Under the pieces are notes generated by a model that saw only the letters and a list, made by a program, of their open reading frames with translations, ran no database searches and was not told the origin of the DNA. Made by a program: the position numbers and the translations under genes. Positions 35,261-46,862 of a stretch of DNA of 64,000 nt are shown here, in pieces. Position 1 is the stretch's first letter; the number at the start of each line of letters is the position of its first letter. The stretch comes from Hyaloperonospora brassicae (lineage: Eukaryota; Oomycota; Peronosporomycetes; Peronosporales; Peronosporaceae), in contig CANTFL010001299.1 of NCBI GenBank assembly GCA_947650285.1, forward strand, positions 62,001 through 126,000. Direction: 5' to 3'.

Positions 35261-36452
35261 CCTTTTCCTGATTAAGAAGGCATTTTTGAGTGGCTCCCCC
35301 TCGTCCTTCTCATCAACTTATACTAATGCCTAGTGTTTTGAATCACTCCTCATCTCATTCTCGAATCTTCTCGCATCGTGTCGGCACTCGTCGATTCTAC
35401 ACTCGTCGAGCCATGATTGGCCGACGTCTACGCGCTTCGGTTTCTCTCGTCGGGTTTACTTCTTCTATAATCAAGTCAAGAGTATGAAATACCTCGTTTG
35501 ACGATTATCTACGTCACAATGGGCTTCAACATGTTCGTCGAGTGCGTTCCAACAACCCACGTCAAGTACTTGCATACTTCCGGGCTGAAGAAGATTATAT
35601 CGGAGTACGCGAAGGTCGGCTATTCTCGTCCAATCATGTGTAGAGAGTTTGTTTACCACAAGGGCGTGAAAATAGTGACTGCGACGGGAACCAGCGCATG
35701 CTCTACAATGTAAGGATCGAGAGAGGGAGAGTGTAAAATGCTGTGAAGATAACAAAAGTGACAACAACCCGGTTTCGTGCGAGTAGGCCAAGTGAAAAAA
35801 CAAGGAGAAGGGGTGACCTACGAGATCGTGGGTGGAACGTGTTTGGGTAGACTGCAGAAGTCGCCAAATTCGTTGAAACCAAGAATGAGCTTTAAAGTGG
35901 TGAATATGCATGTGGTCGGTCGGAAGATCAACTCGAATCAAATATAATTGATGCGTGTTTGTAGGTCTGACCACGACTGGCGTATCAAGCAAGAACGGTG
36001 TCGGATACTTCCAGTCGCACTACATCGACAAAAAATTACCATGTGCGAGTTCGATCCGTACATGATGTATGATAACCGGAAGAAAGTGTACACGACGACG
36101 GAGAGTTTGACCTTCTAGCACTACAATTACACACCGCCACGTTATACGATTTTGCATGTCCAAGAACATCTTGAGCGAGCTGACCTCGACGCTTCAGGGT
36201 GAAATGTATTATTGTACTATCCTGTATATACTCTGTATCATAAGAGTCAGGACAAGCTAACGCGTCTCGTCGATTTTTTTCATATGTACTTGCTGTATTT
36301 GTCATTCTTTAGTGCGGTATCACTCAGCCGGTATACAATGGCGTGAAGACCAACATCGATGGGTACTGCGGAGTGATAATTATTCCAATCATGTTTGTAG
36401 TATGCGCAGGTGCTGGATCTACAATGCACTCGGCGGCTTGAAGTTGTTTGTA
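35261..36452. other. Intergenic, nothing recognised
   Basis: It contains short open frames on both strands (for example 35498-35713 plus and 35471-35992 minus) without known motifs. Confidence 0.45.
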
Positions 36453-37010
36453 TCATTTAATCTGTTTGATAAGATGACCAGCTCTGTGCAGCTTGCGCAT
36501 GGACTTGAGGACGTTTTTTGCTCCGCGGGTTTTGATTTTGTGCTCGCCAAGAAACGAAAGTAAGTGCATTTCGGCGACATCGCCAAACTCCAACACATCG
36601 TCTCGATACTGCGAAGATGTCTCATCAAGCACGAAGTCATTAGCAAGAAACAGCTTCATGAATGCAGCGACAAGTTTGGCGGTGAAATTTGTGTGCTTGC
36701 TCGGGCTATCAAGCGGATCCTAAAGGCGGGATTTCTGGGTATACCAGGAGAACCAGACGTCCTTCAGGAGTGTTTACAAACTCGTTCGGCGACGTTTGGC
36801 TGGTGGTTCTTTGCTTTTATCCTCACTTCTTTCTTGTGTAGTTTTTGGGTGTGCTTTGTTGTAGACCTCAGCTTCAATCATCGAGACGCGAGATTCGAGC
36901 TTTTGGCTGATCTTGATTAACTGTTCAATCAATGAAGCTTGGCGAAGATACATTGGATGCTTTGTGATGTCGATCGTGCTTTCTATAGCCTTGATGGAAT
37001 TTGGTTGCAT
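36453..37010 (-). pseudogene. Fragments downstream of the Crypton recombinase, possibly its C-terminal part
   Basis: Frame 36774-37010 gives about 78 residues with a helical, coiled-coil-like stretch (ASLIEQLIKISQKLESRV) and a basic tail PPAKRRRTSL resembling a nuclear localisation signal. Frame 36453-36659 continues on the same strand with charged helical sequence (LSFLGEHKIKTRGAKNV). Both follow the tyrosine recombinase on the same strand, so they may be its decayed C-terminal or DNA-binding part, but they could be unrelated. Stops separate all pieces. Confidence 0.35.
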
Positions 37011-37206
37011 ATTTGTCTTTGTGTAGCAGGTTAGATGTGAAGACCAAGCTAGAAGACTGATGACGGAGTAACCTTGCTAGATTACACACGCTTCCGAACG
37101 TGTTTGACTACAAGTCCGTCTTTTTTTAGCTGCTTCAACGCAGCAGGTAAGTGATAAGGGTTTTCATCACTCTTTCGTTCACGTTGTATTGTGTAGTCAT
37201 AAGCCC

Positions 37207-38594
37207 TTAAGATGCATTAGGGAGCGCTGTCGCAACAGTTTGGATTTTTGTCTGTGTACCGGAGTCAAAGACATCAAGTGACAGGAGAGATACGTCGATA
37301 TCGAGGTGTCGCCCACTCAAGACCTGGGCAACCCTATGGTCTTCGGAAGCTGTATTATAGACGTACGCGAAGGCCTTATTCGTCGCTGTCATATCCCAGG
37401 CGCCTCGGTCGAAGATCCACTGTACACACATTCCAGCCCCATTTGCATGCTGCGCCCCTCCACGCCGAATAGAGTGAGATGTCAAGCGCTCGGATACGCC
37501 AGCTTTTGCATCGTCCCGATCAAGAACATGGTCAACGTAGCTGTGCACACCAGGAGCGGTATCTGGGCTGTTCTCCTTCTTAATAGCGGTGGAGAATATA
37601 TCCGGTGAAGAGACTACAACCTCTGGGTGATCGAGCAAATCGATGAGCGGAGTTGCTGGAGCTAACATGGACTGTGAAATAGCCATCTGCTCAGGAAGTT
37701 GACTCAGCACGAATATAGTTGGGGATGAGTGGGTCACGAGGGCGAGAGTTATGGCAAGCAGAGGACATGTGGTGAAGTCTTCGTCAGAAAAAAGTGATAG
37801 ACCTTGCTTTTCAGAAGTTTTGATTCGGATGAATCGGACGAAGAATGTGTCACCCGAGTCGATAGAAAGGTTAGCCTTCCGCAGCATTATGGGGTCCGAT
37901 GCACGAACAAAGAGGGGCCAAAGCAGACACAACAGCGCCGCATCTTGGTAGTCGGCACCAGTAACCGCAGTTGAATACAAGTATTCCATCATTTCTTGAG
38001 TGCAGACTTTGTGCATGCTGGGGCCTTGTTCACAAACGACCCTGACTCACGCTTCAGGCAATGGCGTCCGAGCGTCTGTCCCTTCTTGAGCAAATTGTTT
38101 TTAACCATTGCTCGATGCTGTGGGAACTGCTCCAGCAGCCAATTCTTGGCTAGTCGAAAGTTCTGCATGACCGAGTGCCGAGCTAAGAGCTGTACCTTTC
38201 GGCTCTCCTTGAACGCAAGATACATGCCAAACTTGTCCATCACAGCTTCTAAGGCGAGAGGTTCCCTCTAGCGCTGCATGCACTGTTGTAGGTACTCCCA
38301 AGTAACCTCTTTCTGCTCGAGGAACTCTAAAAATGAGCGCGCTGCGTTCTCACGGGCACGCTTCGTGTTGGCAGGTGCTAGGTCGGTCAGACTTATTCTC
38401 GGTGGAGATGTTAAAGCCTGGATGTTGTTTGTAAAATATGCGATTGAGTTACCCTTTGTCGGAGATGTCGGAGCTTGTGTATTAATTATAAAACATGCAA
38501 ATAACTTGGTGTTTGTATAGTGATAACCATAACAGCACTGTTCTCTCCGACTTGATACGTCGGAGAGGTAGCTGCGAGAGCTTTTCTTGTCCAT
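37207..38594 (-). pseudogene. Crypton tyrosine recombinase, broken
   Basis: Three same-strand frames join into one recombinase. Frame 38268-38594 is the N-terminus. Frame 37989-38243 is the core-binding helical domain and lies in the same frame after one TAG at 38268-38270. Frame 37207-38016 is the catalytic domain, reached by a frame shift near 38000. The 269-residue catalytic frame shows the tyrosine-recombinase set: R38 (LFVRASDP), K66 (RIKTSEKQG), H191 and R194 (SHSIRRGGAQH), W217 (RGAWDM) and a tyrosine at 228 or 230 (AFAYVY). Crypton elements move by such recombinases through circular DNA and lack terminal inverted repeats, so the element ends cannot be set here. Only one stop and one shift separate it from an intact frame, so inactivation was fairly recent, or an intron hides the shift. 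Confidence 0.78.
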
Positions 38595-39371
38595 CTACTC
38601 TCTGAGTAGTTTTTAGTATTGCCTTTGTGCAATTTGACTCCTTAAAAAAGAGTTTTATATCACTAGGCTGACACTATTGGTCAATACATTCAATATGTTA
38701 TTCAAGTGCGGTCGGAGATTTAATGTTATTTATCCATATCTGCGTAACATGCTTAAAGCCGTGTCTAACACAAGTCCATGCAAAACGGAGTGCTCGCCAT
38801 GCTCGAGTCATGAATGAGCGCATCGTCCCTATATCTGTACACAATAAGCTGAGCAATGTCTACCGCGGGTTCATGCAAAACAGAGTGCTCGCCGTGTTCG
38901 AGCGAGACATGCGGACTAGACGTATCCCCAACGATGGCAGGACCTCAGTGTGAAGGGGCTACAGAGACTGGATGCAGTGCCCTGATTTGACGACCGCGTC
39001 TTTACCATCGTACTGGGAGAATTGCAGCTCCACGTAGTCTGAAAGCCGCTTCATATGCTCTGTCTGGACACAAAACGCACACCCGAGCATGCCAAAGCGG
39101 GTGCTTATCATTTTTGAAGCATTGCCAAGCGGTACGTCAATCGTTTGTTTAGCTGGCGAGCTGCAGCGCGGGTCATCAACTGACTACGTGGTTGTTGCTG
39201 CCCCATTGTAGATTGATGGCCTGAACATCTTTGACGACGACGTCATATATGCTATGCTGGACTTGAGCAAACGAAAAGCCGTGCACTTGCTCTATTGCTG
39301 GTGCACCTGCAGTTGTTTAGGTGAAGCTCAACATAAGTGGTATTGCCTGGTAGACCAACTCTTTGATAACT
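38595..39371. other. Intergenic between Crypton and MCM9, with a direct repeat
   Basis: An imperfect direct repeat with ATGCAAAACRGAGTGCTCGC at about 38778 and 38873 lies 95 bp apart. No gene is recognised. Confidence 0.45.
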
Positions 39372-39733
39372 TCACTTTTTCCACTTATTGATGATCGATT
39401 GACTTGCCTCGGCTTGTTGACTCCAACGGCCAAATTGATAGCGCGTCTGTGAAGGCGCACTGGACTGTTCTTCTGCAAATTGACTTTGCTGATCTTGGCG
39501 ATAATCGTCCATGATATCAAAGCTGTCATCATTTTCGACTTGGTGCTGAGACGATGAGGCCGGATTAAGTGATTGTCGTCGTTGACTCCATGGAATGTAC
39601 CGAGACTTGGGACTATCACACCTCTGCTTGCGTAGAGCATTTGTTTCTCCGCTTGACCGATGGTCATCTCGCAGTGGCCTCTTTAATTTCGGTCCCAGCC
39701 GCTGTCCCCCACGAGCAAAACTGTCAGCATCAT
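39372..39733 (-). other. Out-of-frame continuation of the MCM9 C-terminus
   Basis: After the G run at 39734-39740 (seven G on the minus strand), the frame one base over stays open for about 120 codons to a TGA at 39372-39374. It has the composition of a hydrophilic protein tail (for example ENDDSFDIMDDYRQDQQSQF). The annotated frame instead ends after 17 further residues. One extra G in the run would join the two. This suggests a 1-nt deletion in the run or an assembly error. Confidence 0.6.
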
Positions 39734-42360
39734 CCCCCCCTTGCCGTCAAATGGTTCATATTCGGTGGCGGACGAAGGGTAATCAGAGACGAATACGGGC
39801 GTTTGCTGCCTCGAAGACTGCTTCACGATGGCTCGTGGTTGGAATGTTGTTGATTGGGAACTGTCGCAGTGTGTCGTGCCGAATTCACGAAGTCCAAGGT
39901 AGTCAAGCACAAGTTTTTCTTGCAGCAAATACTCTCCCAACGGATCGTCCGAGAAGTCAGAATGCAAGACCGACTCTGTGCCTCCCTCCATCATATCAGA
40001 GCAATTGTCTGTAGACTTGCTCACTTCCATAACAAAGACAGCAACCACCGCGTCCATCACTGACACCTCTGCGTGGCACATCAGTCGTGCATGAGCCTGT
40101 GCCAGCCTCGTAAGGCTTTCCAGAAGTCGGATTGTTGTTCGAGCGGCGCTGCGACTGTCAGATGCCCGCTGCTGTTGGTAATAACGCTGCAGTATCGTCA
40201 TGGCGGAACGACTCAGTCGAGGCTGGTACTTATCCTTGACGTGGCATATATACGCCTGCAGTGTCTGAATACTCCACAACGACGAACTATCTGTCGATGA
40301 CGATGATCGTGATGCTTCTTGCTCCACTGTCAATCTAGTCGCTGGCTGTAACGAAGGCTGGTAGCCTCCGGTGCCTTTGGCTTCGGCTTCTTCGGTCAAA
40401 GCAGTGCTCTTACCAACAGCCTGTTTGAGGATGAAAGAAGATACAACTTGGTCCCAGCGCGAATTCATTCGATCCAGCAGCACAAGAATAAGATCAAAGC
40501 GGCTAAGCAATGGACTGGCGAGACCGGTGTTCACAGACACGTCTCGTGTTGGGTCGTATCGGCCTCTAGGGTTCGTCACAGCAAATATTGTAGTTCGCGC
40601 GTTGAGCTTGCACACTAGACCAGCCTTCGCCACGCTCAGTGTCTGCTGCTCCATGGCTTCATGAATGGACGTGCGGTCGTTACTACGAATACTGCTGAAC
40701 TCGTCGATGCAGCACACGCCACGATCTGCCAGCACCAAAGCACCAGCCTCCAGCATCCACTCACCGCCATCTTTCACAGCTGTACAGGTCAGACCAGCGC
40801 TTGTCGTGCCGATGCCTGTCGTGAGAACCGAGCGGGGACTTAGTTCGGCAGTGAAACGGAGGAACTGCGATTTCCCTGTGCCAGGGTCGCCGACCAACAG
40901 CATATGTGATTCGCCTCGCGTCTTCATACCAGACTCATCAACGTACGAGACGCCACCAATAACTGTGAGCGCCACGGCCAGTTTTACGACAAACAAGCCG
41001 TAGACCTTGGGACAAATGCTAGCAATGATGTCGTTGCGTCCGCGCACTGGATCCAATTTGTGTTTTGCCCAAAACTGCTCGAACTCTGCTCGCAACTCTT
41101 CTGTTACAAGAACTTGAGATGTCGATGCGTTTTTCACACGAATGCTATTTGCCTTTATCATCGTCTCCAGGTCGCAACGGACTCCTCTCACGCAAGGTTT
41201 CCACGTACGCATTAGAATGCCCACAACAACTACCTGATCGCCAGCCTTGACAGAATCTACCAGATCATCTTCCAATACAACCAACATTGACCTCGGGATG
41301 GAGCCAACCCCCAGCTTCGACGCCTGTTCCTGAATTTTGATCACCTGGTGATCGGACACTACACTGCCCTCAGCGCCGCCGAGAGGCACGAACTGCGTCG
41401 ACTTGCACGGTTTCTTACCGCCACTGCTCTTGCCTCCAGCGCTGTCAGAAGGACATACTTTCTGCAAGCAGCCACAAGCTCAGAGCACTTAGTCTACCTT
41501 CGTCTCTTACAGTGCCCAGTATGCCAACAGCAGAAAAAGCCGCAACAGCATGAGCATGGGCAGTGTAGAAAGAGCCTCTTTTTGTTCTCTTACCGGGATC
41601 TCCAACACATTGCCCTGCTCCGGGTCTGACTTGACCAAGAACCGGTGTCCGCACCGCACGTTGCAGCACTGATACTCTCTCTCCACCTCCTGCATCTTCA
41701 TCTACACAATGGACAAATAGATAGGCAGACAGAACCACATACCGACAGACCGTTTGCCGTCAGAACGTAACGCATATTAGCACTGCACTCACAACAAAAC
41801 TGCTTCATGTGTCGTACCACTCCCGTGCGCACCACTGTGCCTGCAATCTGGACCAGCTGCTTCACGTCGTTCGACCGAATGGCACTGATGGACAGTTTCT
41901 GAAGTGCTGCCACAGGGGGCAAGTGCTCGACCCGCACTTTGATTCGACGTCTGACCTTGAAAGGGATAATCGGGACCTCTTGATGCTCTAGCGGCTCGCC
42001 AGCATTGCAGCCAACCTCCTTGGCCAGCGCCACATGAAATAGCGGCAGCAACTGCTCTGGATGGCGGAACAGCAGCGTCCCCAGCTGTGCGTTAAAGTCG
42101 AGCAGCCGTTGCGCACACACGCGCTGACTGTAGGCCAAAGGACTCGACTCGGCCGCTGCTTTGTCGACGGCGCAGGGCGTCGAGACGTGGCGCAGACGCC
42201 GGTGCAACAGCTGAATGTCCGCGTGGTAGTGGCAGCGCAGGAAACGAGCAAACGCCGCTTGGTACTCGGGCGCGAGGCGCTCGAAGCGGGCACCCGTGGC
42301 CTCGTCGTCGCCATCGTGGGAGTGGAGGCTGGAGGTGATGGCGCTGGTTTTGGGCGGCAT
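39683..42360 (-). CDS. MCM9: DNA helicase MCM9, three exons (834 aa as read)
   Basis: Exons on the minus strand are 42360-41743, 41701-41594 and 41461-39683. The introns have GT-AG ends: 41 bp with donor GTATGT and 132 bp with donor GTAAGA. Both junctions are phase 0. The start is the ATG at 42358-42360 (MPPKTSAITS). The N-domain holds a zinc-binding set CCECS plus CCNVRC across exons 1 and 2. The AAA+ helicase part has Walker A GDPGTGKS (about 433-440), Walker B CIDEF (493-497), sensor AVTNP (536-540) and the arginine finger LLSRFD (560-565). MCM9 works with MCM8 as a helicase in homologous recombination and interstrand crosslink repair in the nucleus. The KIQEQ motif after the zinc region and the sequence pattern favour MCM9 over MCM2-7. 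The C-terminus appears cut short by a frame shift at 39734-39740. No MCM8 gene lies in this window. Confidence 0.88.
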
Positions 42361-44909
42361 GAGGTCGGATAGGGATAAGTGTGCGCTATAATAGAGTTGT
42401 GAATGGACTGGATTTTGGTAGATGATCAATAGAGCTGCTCACCGATGACAGACAGTCCTACACGATGGCTTACGGCAGCTCTTTATGTTTTCGGAAGAGG
42501 TATGATATGGATAATCTTTCAACTTGAAGCTACTGGCCGAGGCGGTAATTGTCGTCATTCGTCTCAGTAAAAAAGGAGGAGTGTCCGTTGTAACAAAGCC
42601 GCTTGAAGCACGGAAGTGTACGATGTAAGATTCGTGGTCGGTATGACATGAAGCGAAGGCGGATAGAGTTCCGCCGACGCTTGCAGCGCTGCTTGGAGTC
42701 ACAGGCGATACCTGTCGGTGCACTCGAAGAGCCATTAAAACCAAGCGGCAGACTTGCGGTCGTCTTTCAGCTGCATCATTTCCGTCAGCAGCTCGATTTT
42801 CGTCCGATAGTCGTCGGTGTCGTGCTCATCTGTTGTTGGATAAAGATTCACAATCGTGTCTTCGTCCGCGTCAGCTGCTGTTCGCTGATCGTCATCGATT
42901 GCTGCAACTGACGCTCGCGACACTAAGGATGACAACATCTCTTATCGCGGCTGATGCGCAAAGGTGGGGGAGGCGTCAACATGATTGGAGTAGACTGCGC
43001 GTGTGCAGATGGCGAAGCAGGCGGTCCACGGGAATCGACATACTCGGTAGCGTCGGTCAACAAGACATCTGAATTGATCCAGGTTTCAAACGACAGCGGT
43101 GGCCGCTTCCCTAGCCGTCTCGCCGTCGCGCACAGCTGTCACACCTTTGCAAGTAGCGGTTGCTGCAATTGTCTTTTTTTCTAATGTGTGATACTAATGA
43201 CCGTCTCGGAACTTAGGTGGCGTCGGCGTTTTAGGTGCCGCATCAGTTGGTGTACTGGATGCCGCAGCTCCCTTTGCGCTTGCGACTATGACCATCCGTC
43301 GTCATAATGACAGCCATTTGACGGTTCGAAAGCTGAGCTGCTCCTTGAGCGTCTCTGAAGTCTCAGACAATAGCCCTCTCCTTCCTTCCCTTCCACCACT
43401 CTGCTCGGTGTCTCGTTTCCTCCTTCTTCTTCTGCTCGTGGCGGTACGCTCTCCATAAAGCCCACCTCACTCCTCATGTTCATCTTTGCTGACGGTGTCA
43501 AGATTGGAGGAACGATGACGACGGCACGGACCAAAGAGGATAGCGTGTGGTAACGACCGCCGAGACGATCTTGTAGCTATGTGGATGCACTTTAAACAAC
43601 TACGCAGCCATGTAACTGCAAGTCAGTCAAGTACGACCATGTGCATCGTCAGTCGTGCACAATGCAGTACCGTCTCTGTAGTTGACTACGTGGTGACATG
43701 GCCATAATACAGAGGACAACTTGCAACAAAGTCAGCAAAGGTCCATGTACTGCTTGGTCAAACGTAACAGCGGAGACTTGCACCAGCACTCGCGCATCCA
43801 TCGACATGAACCTATGTGCACAATGACAGCGCCACCGTCTTCGGTTTCGTACTCCTGCTCGCGCGGAGCTTTCGGCAGCGTGCAGGAAGCACTGCACTGC
43901 GTTAACGACCGTGTGAAGCCATTGCCAGTGCCGGTTCTAGTGATGCTAGAAATGCTAAGTTAGGTGCTCACAAAAATAAGCGATGGACCGCAATATCTGC
44001 AGCTACAGCTTAGACGCCACGCACTGTACATTATTTGTAGCAGCACACTTTTGATCAGCAAGTTCATCTCGTTGTCTCTTTCGGCATGAACACGAGACGC
44101 AAAGTTGCGATGCAGTCAAATGTCATTTTAAATCATGGCGTTTCTGCCGATCGAGAGCAACGAGTCACTACCTCATTGCAAGCTGTACATTATGGTGCAA
44201 AGCAAGGAAGTCAAAGAGCTTCTGCGCTTTTGCCACGATCGTCAGCAAAATCCGGTATGAGTGTCGACTCGATACATGGCGTAAACGAGGTCACTTCGCA
44301 TATATCTACCGCTCCATTGCACTGACAAATGACAAGAATCACTTTCGTCCCGTTGCTCGCAGAGAATTGAGATACGCTGTCGCACGTCAGGTAATGACGC
44401 GCCCACGGTTTCGGAAGGTATAGACACGAATGGAGGTCAGGTCCCGACGGATCCTTGTTTTCCGGAAAAGCCTTCACGGCGGGGAAGTGGATTGAGGATG
44501 TTCGCTTTGCTGTGCAGATTAAACAATAGTAACGAAGGTAATGGAGCAGCCAGCGTCAAACCTACGATCTCTTTGAACGGCAGCATTGAGTCGGACAATC
44601 GTCTGTCGGCCAGAGCACAGTGAGAGAATCACGTCGGCCCTATCTCCTCTTTGTCTACGATCAGCTCGCGTGCCGATTGCGTCTGACTGGATCGACGAAC
44701 GGGTCGCTCAGCCCACGCCGACTCTCTTCCTCTCGGCCAATGGGCGCGTCCTTTTGCGTGCTAATCCCATTCGGTTTCACGACTCGGAGGAGCTCTTTTT
44801 ATCCGACCGACACCGACGTTCTCGTACCGGAGAAATAGCGGTCCAAAGCGATTGTGCCCGCGCCTCGAGTGCCGACATTTGCTGACATTCACGTCGCTGC
44901 GCGTCCTCT
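42361..44909. other. Intergenic between MCM9 and the SLC1-type transporter
   Basis: The two genes diverge from this 2.5-kb interval. A minus-strand ATG frame at 42735-42938 (67 codons, acidic then helical) and a plus-strand frame at 44586-44885 are open but show no domain. They may be leader sequence or decayed genes. Nothing else is supported. Confidence 0.5.
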
Positions 44910-46862
44910 ATGAACACCAATGGAAGATCATTGCCCCCAATGGTTATGTTGCTGGACAGAGAGCAGCAGCTGAAGTTGCGTGAAGACTACGAGGACCAAT
45001 CGAACGAAAGCAATGTCGACCAGCAGCGACCGCGGCCCGAGTCTATGGCATCGTTGCCCACGATGCTGCCGGCTCCTCAGCATGCTTCGTTCCAAGCGCC
45101 CGCGCCACCGACGTCCACTTACCTTCGCACTGACTTTACGACTGGACGTCGCCCTTCCTCTATGACGACTGCGAGCTTTCGGAAGACAGGCGAACAGGGT
45201 GATGGCGACGGCCTTCATACCAGCTTTAGCACCAATGTTCAGAACCCGAATCCAGTAGCGGCATTTATGAAATCAAACGATGAGCGGGAGGATATGAGGA
45301 GCGCCAACTCCTTGTCCGCACCCACTGACTACGATAATGTGGAGCATACAGCAATGCCTTTCATCTCCAGTGCTGACTGTCCGGTGGAACAGCGTCCGGA
45401 TCCAACAAAAGGGTTTCGAGGAAACAGAAGTAATTTGAAGCTATCGGTCAGGTACATGATCATCGGGGCAATCGTTGGCATTGCATTGGGCATTGTGTTT
45501 GCCCATGTCGGTATTTCACCCATTGCGGTGCAGTGGATTTCGCTGCCTGGTGACTTGTTCCTCCGGGCTGTCAACGCCCTCGTGGTGCCTTATGTCTTTT
45601 GCTCAGTGGCAGTAGCTGTTGGAGATATCGTTTTTGTCGGCAAAGTCTCGATCGTCGGACTGCAGACGCTGAAGATTTTTGCGATGGGGTGGCTGACCTC
45701 CACGATCTTGGGGATCAGTGTGGCTTTCGTCTTTCGTCCGTTTTTTCGTCTCAAGAACAAGTTTGCGATCCCTAGCGCTAATGCAGTGGGGTTGACTTGT
45801 TCGAATGGACAAATGGTTCAGATGCTGAGCAACAACAGCACTGCCTGCTCTTCTGATGCGACAGAGCTGTTGCTGAACAATGCCTTTGTTCTTATCGATA
45901 CAAACAAAGTGTTTGTGACGAATAGCGATGCGGTGGTTACTGATTTGACGCTGAGGAAGCAGCTGATTTCGACGCTTGAGTCCGTCGTGCCGAACAACAT
46001 ATTTGCTTCGCTGGCTGAAGGCAATCTCTTGTCAATTATCGTATTTGCGGCGGTATTGGGCTCCATCGCAGGCCGAAGCTACTTTTCGAATAGCCGCCGC
46101 GTGAATTACCTTTACCTGGTGCTGTTACAGCTGCGCAACACTTTCTTTTTGGCGATGGAGTGGGTCATTTGGATCACGCCTGTCGCGGTCATTTCTATCA
46201 TCTCTGGGGCTTTTGCGTCCAGCCAGGACGCAGCAAGTGAGCTGCCCAAAGTTTACATGTACCTTGTGGCATGCATTTTGGCGACAGCACTTCAGATCTT
46301 GGTCGCGTACCCGCTCGTGATTTTTTCTCTCACGCGGTGCAACCCGTACGTGCACATGCAATACATGATCCGCTCGTATCTCTTCGCTTTCGGATCATCT
46401 TCGTCGCTGGCCACTGCTCCAGTGACTCTTGGTTGCCTGCAGAAAGCCCGCGTATGCTCACAGTCGATAGCCACTTTTGTCGTCTCCATAGGCGTCGTTA
46501 CGAATATGTCGGGCTCGGGATGGTACTTTCCGATTGGTATGATTTTTCTCGCCGAGTCGTCCGGCAATGGCGACGCGCTCAATTTCTTACATCTCGTGGT
46601 AATTTTCTTTCTGACACTCGTCGCCTGCACTAGCGCGCCGCCTGTGCCAAATGGAGGAATGGTACTCATGTCTACCATGTACAAGACTGTCTTCGGTGTG
46701 AGCATTCTGCCATCCACGTGGCCTCTGTACGTCGCAATGGATATTCTAGCTGACCGTCTGGCAAGTGTTTGCAATGTCAACGACGAGATCATGGCCCTTA
46801 AGGTAATTGCCGAGATCACGGATGAAACGGTGGCAGGCGACCACATCAGCCAGCGCAACTAG
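44910..46862 (+). CDS. SLC1-type dicarboxylate/amino acid:cation symporter (650 aa)
   Basis: This single-exon gene encodes a plasma- or organelle-membrane carrier of the DAACS (SLC1, glutamate-transporter fold) family. A hydrophilic N-terminal extension of about 178 residues precedes the first membrane segment (YMIIGAIVGIALGIVFAHV, about 182-200). The large TM3-TM4 loop (about 285-350) contains an NNST glycosylation-type site. The core motifs are recognisable but altered. Hairpin 1 reads AFGSSSSLATAPVT (493-506). The NMDGT cation motif reads NMSGS (532-536). Hairpin 2 reads APPVPNGG (576-583). TM8 reads DILADRLASVCNVND (611-625), with alanine where acidic-substrate carriers have the arginine. 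D611, D615 and N622 are kept. These changes argue against glutamate or aspartate as substrate and for a neutral or unknown one. The length exceeds the usual 420-570 because of the N-terminal tail. The ATG at 44910 is the first in the long frame. Confidence 0.87.
   Translation: MNTNGRSLPPMVMLLDREQQLKLREDYEDQSNESNVDQQRPRPESMASLPTMLPAPQHASFQAPAPPTSTYLRTDFTTGRRPSSMTTASFRKTGEQGDGDGLHTSFSTNVQNPNPVAAFMKSNDEREDMRSANSLSAPTDYDNVEHTAMPFISSADCPVEQRPDPTKGFRGNRSNLKLSVRYMIIGAIVGIALGIVFAHVGISPIAVQWISLPGDLFLRAVNALVVPYVFCSVAVAVGDIVFVGKVSIVGLQTLKIFAMGWLTSTILGISVAFVFRPFFRLKNKFAIPSANAVGLTCSNGQMVQMLSNNSTACSSDATELLLNNAFVLIDTNKVFVTNSDAVVTDLTLRKQLISTLESVVPNNIFASLAEGNLLSIIVFAAVLGSIAGRSYFSNSRRVNYLYLVLLQLRNTFFLAMEWVIWITPVAVISIISGAFASSQDAASELPKVYMYLVACILATALQILVAYPLVIFSLTRCNPYVHMQYMIRSYLFAFGSSSSLATAPVTLGCLQKARVCSQSIATFVVSIGVVTNMSGSGWYFPIGMIFLAESSGNGDALNFLHLVVIFFLTLVACTSAPPVPNGGMVLMSTMYKTVFGVSILPSTWPLYVAMDILADRLASVCNVNDEIMALKVIAEITDETVAGDHISQRN

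Noticed and set aside
34618..35486. AGTATG on both sides of the solo LTR region as a target duplication
   Set aside because: Using it would give LTR ends without TG and CA, and six bases recurring by chance over this distance is plausible.
44766..44777. CCCATTCGGTTT as an oomycete initiator element for the symporter
   Set aside because: It resembles the YCAYTYY core only partly and lies about 140 bp from the ATG. Not strong enough to annotate.
44586..44885. Upstream 99-codon frame as an extra exon of the symporter
   Set aside because: No matching splice sites, and the 650-codon frame already has its own ATG and complete domain.
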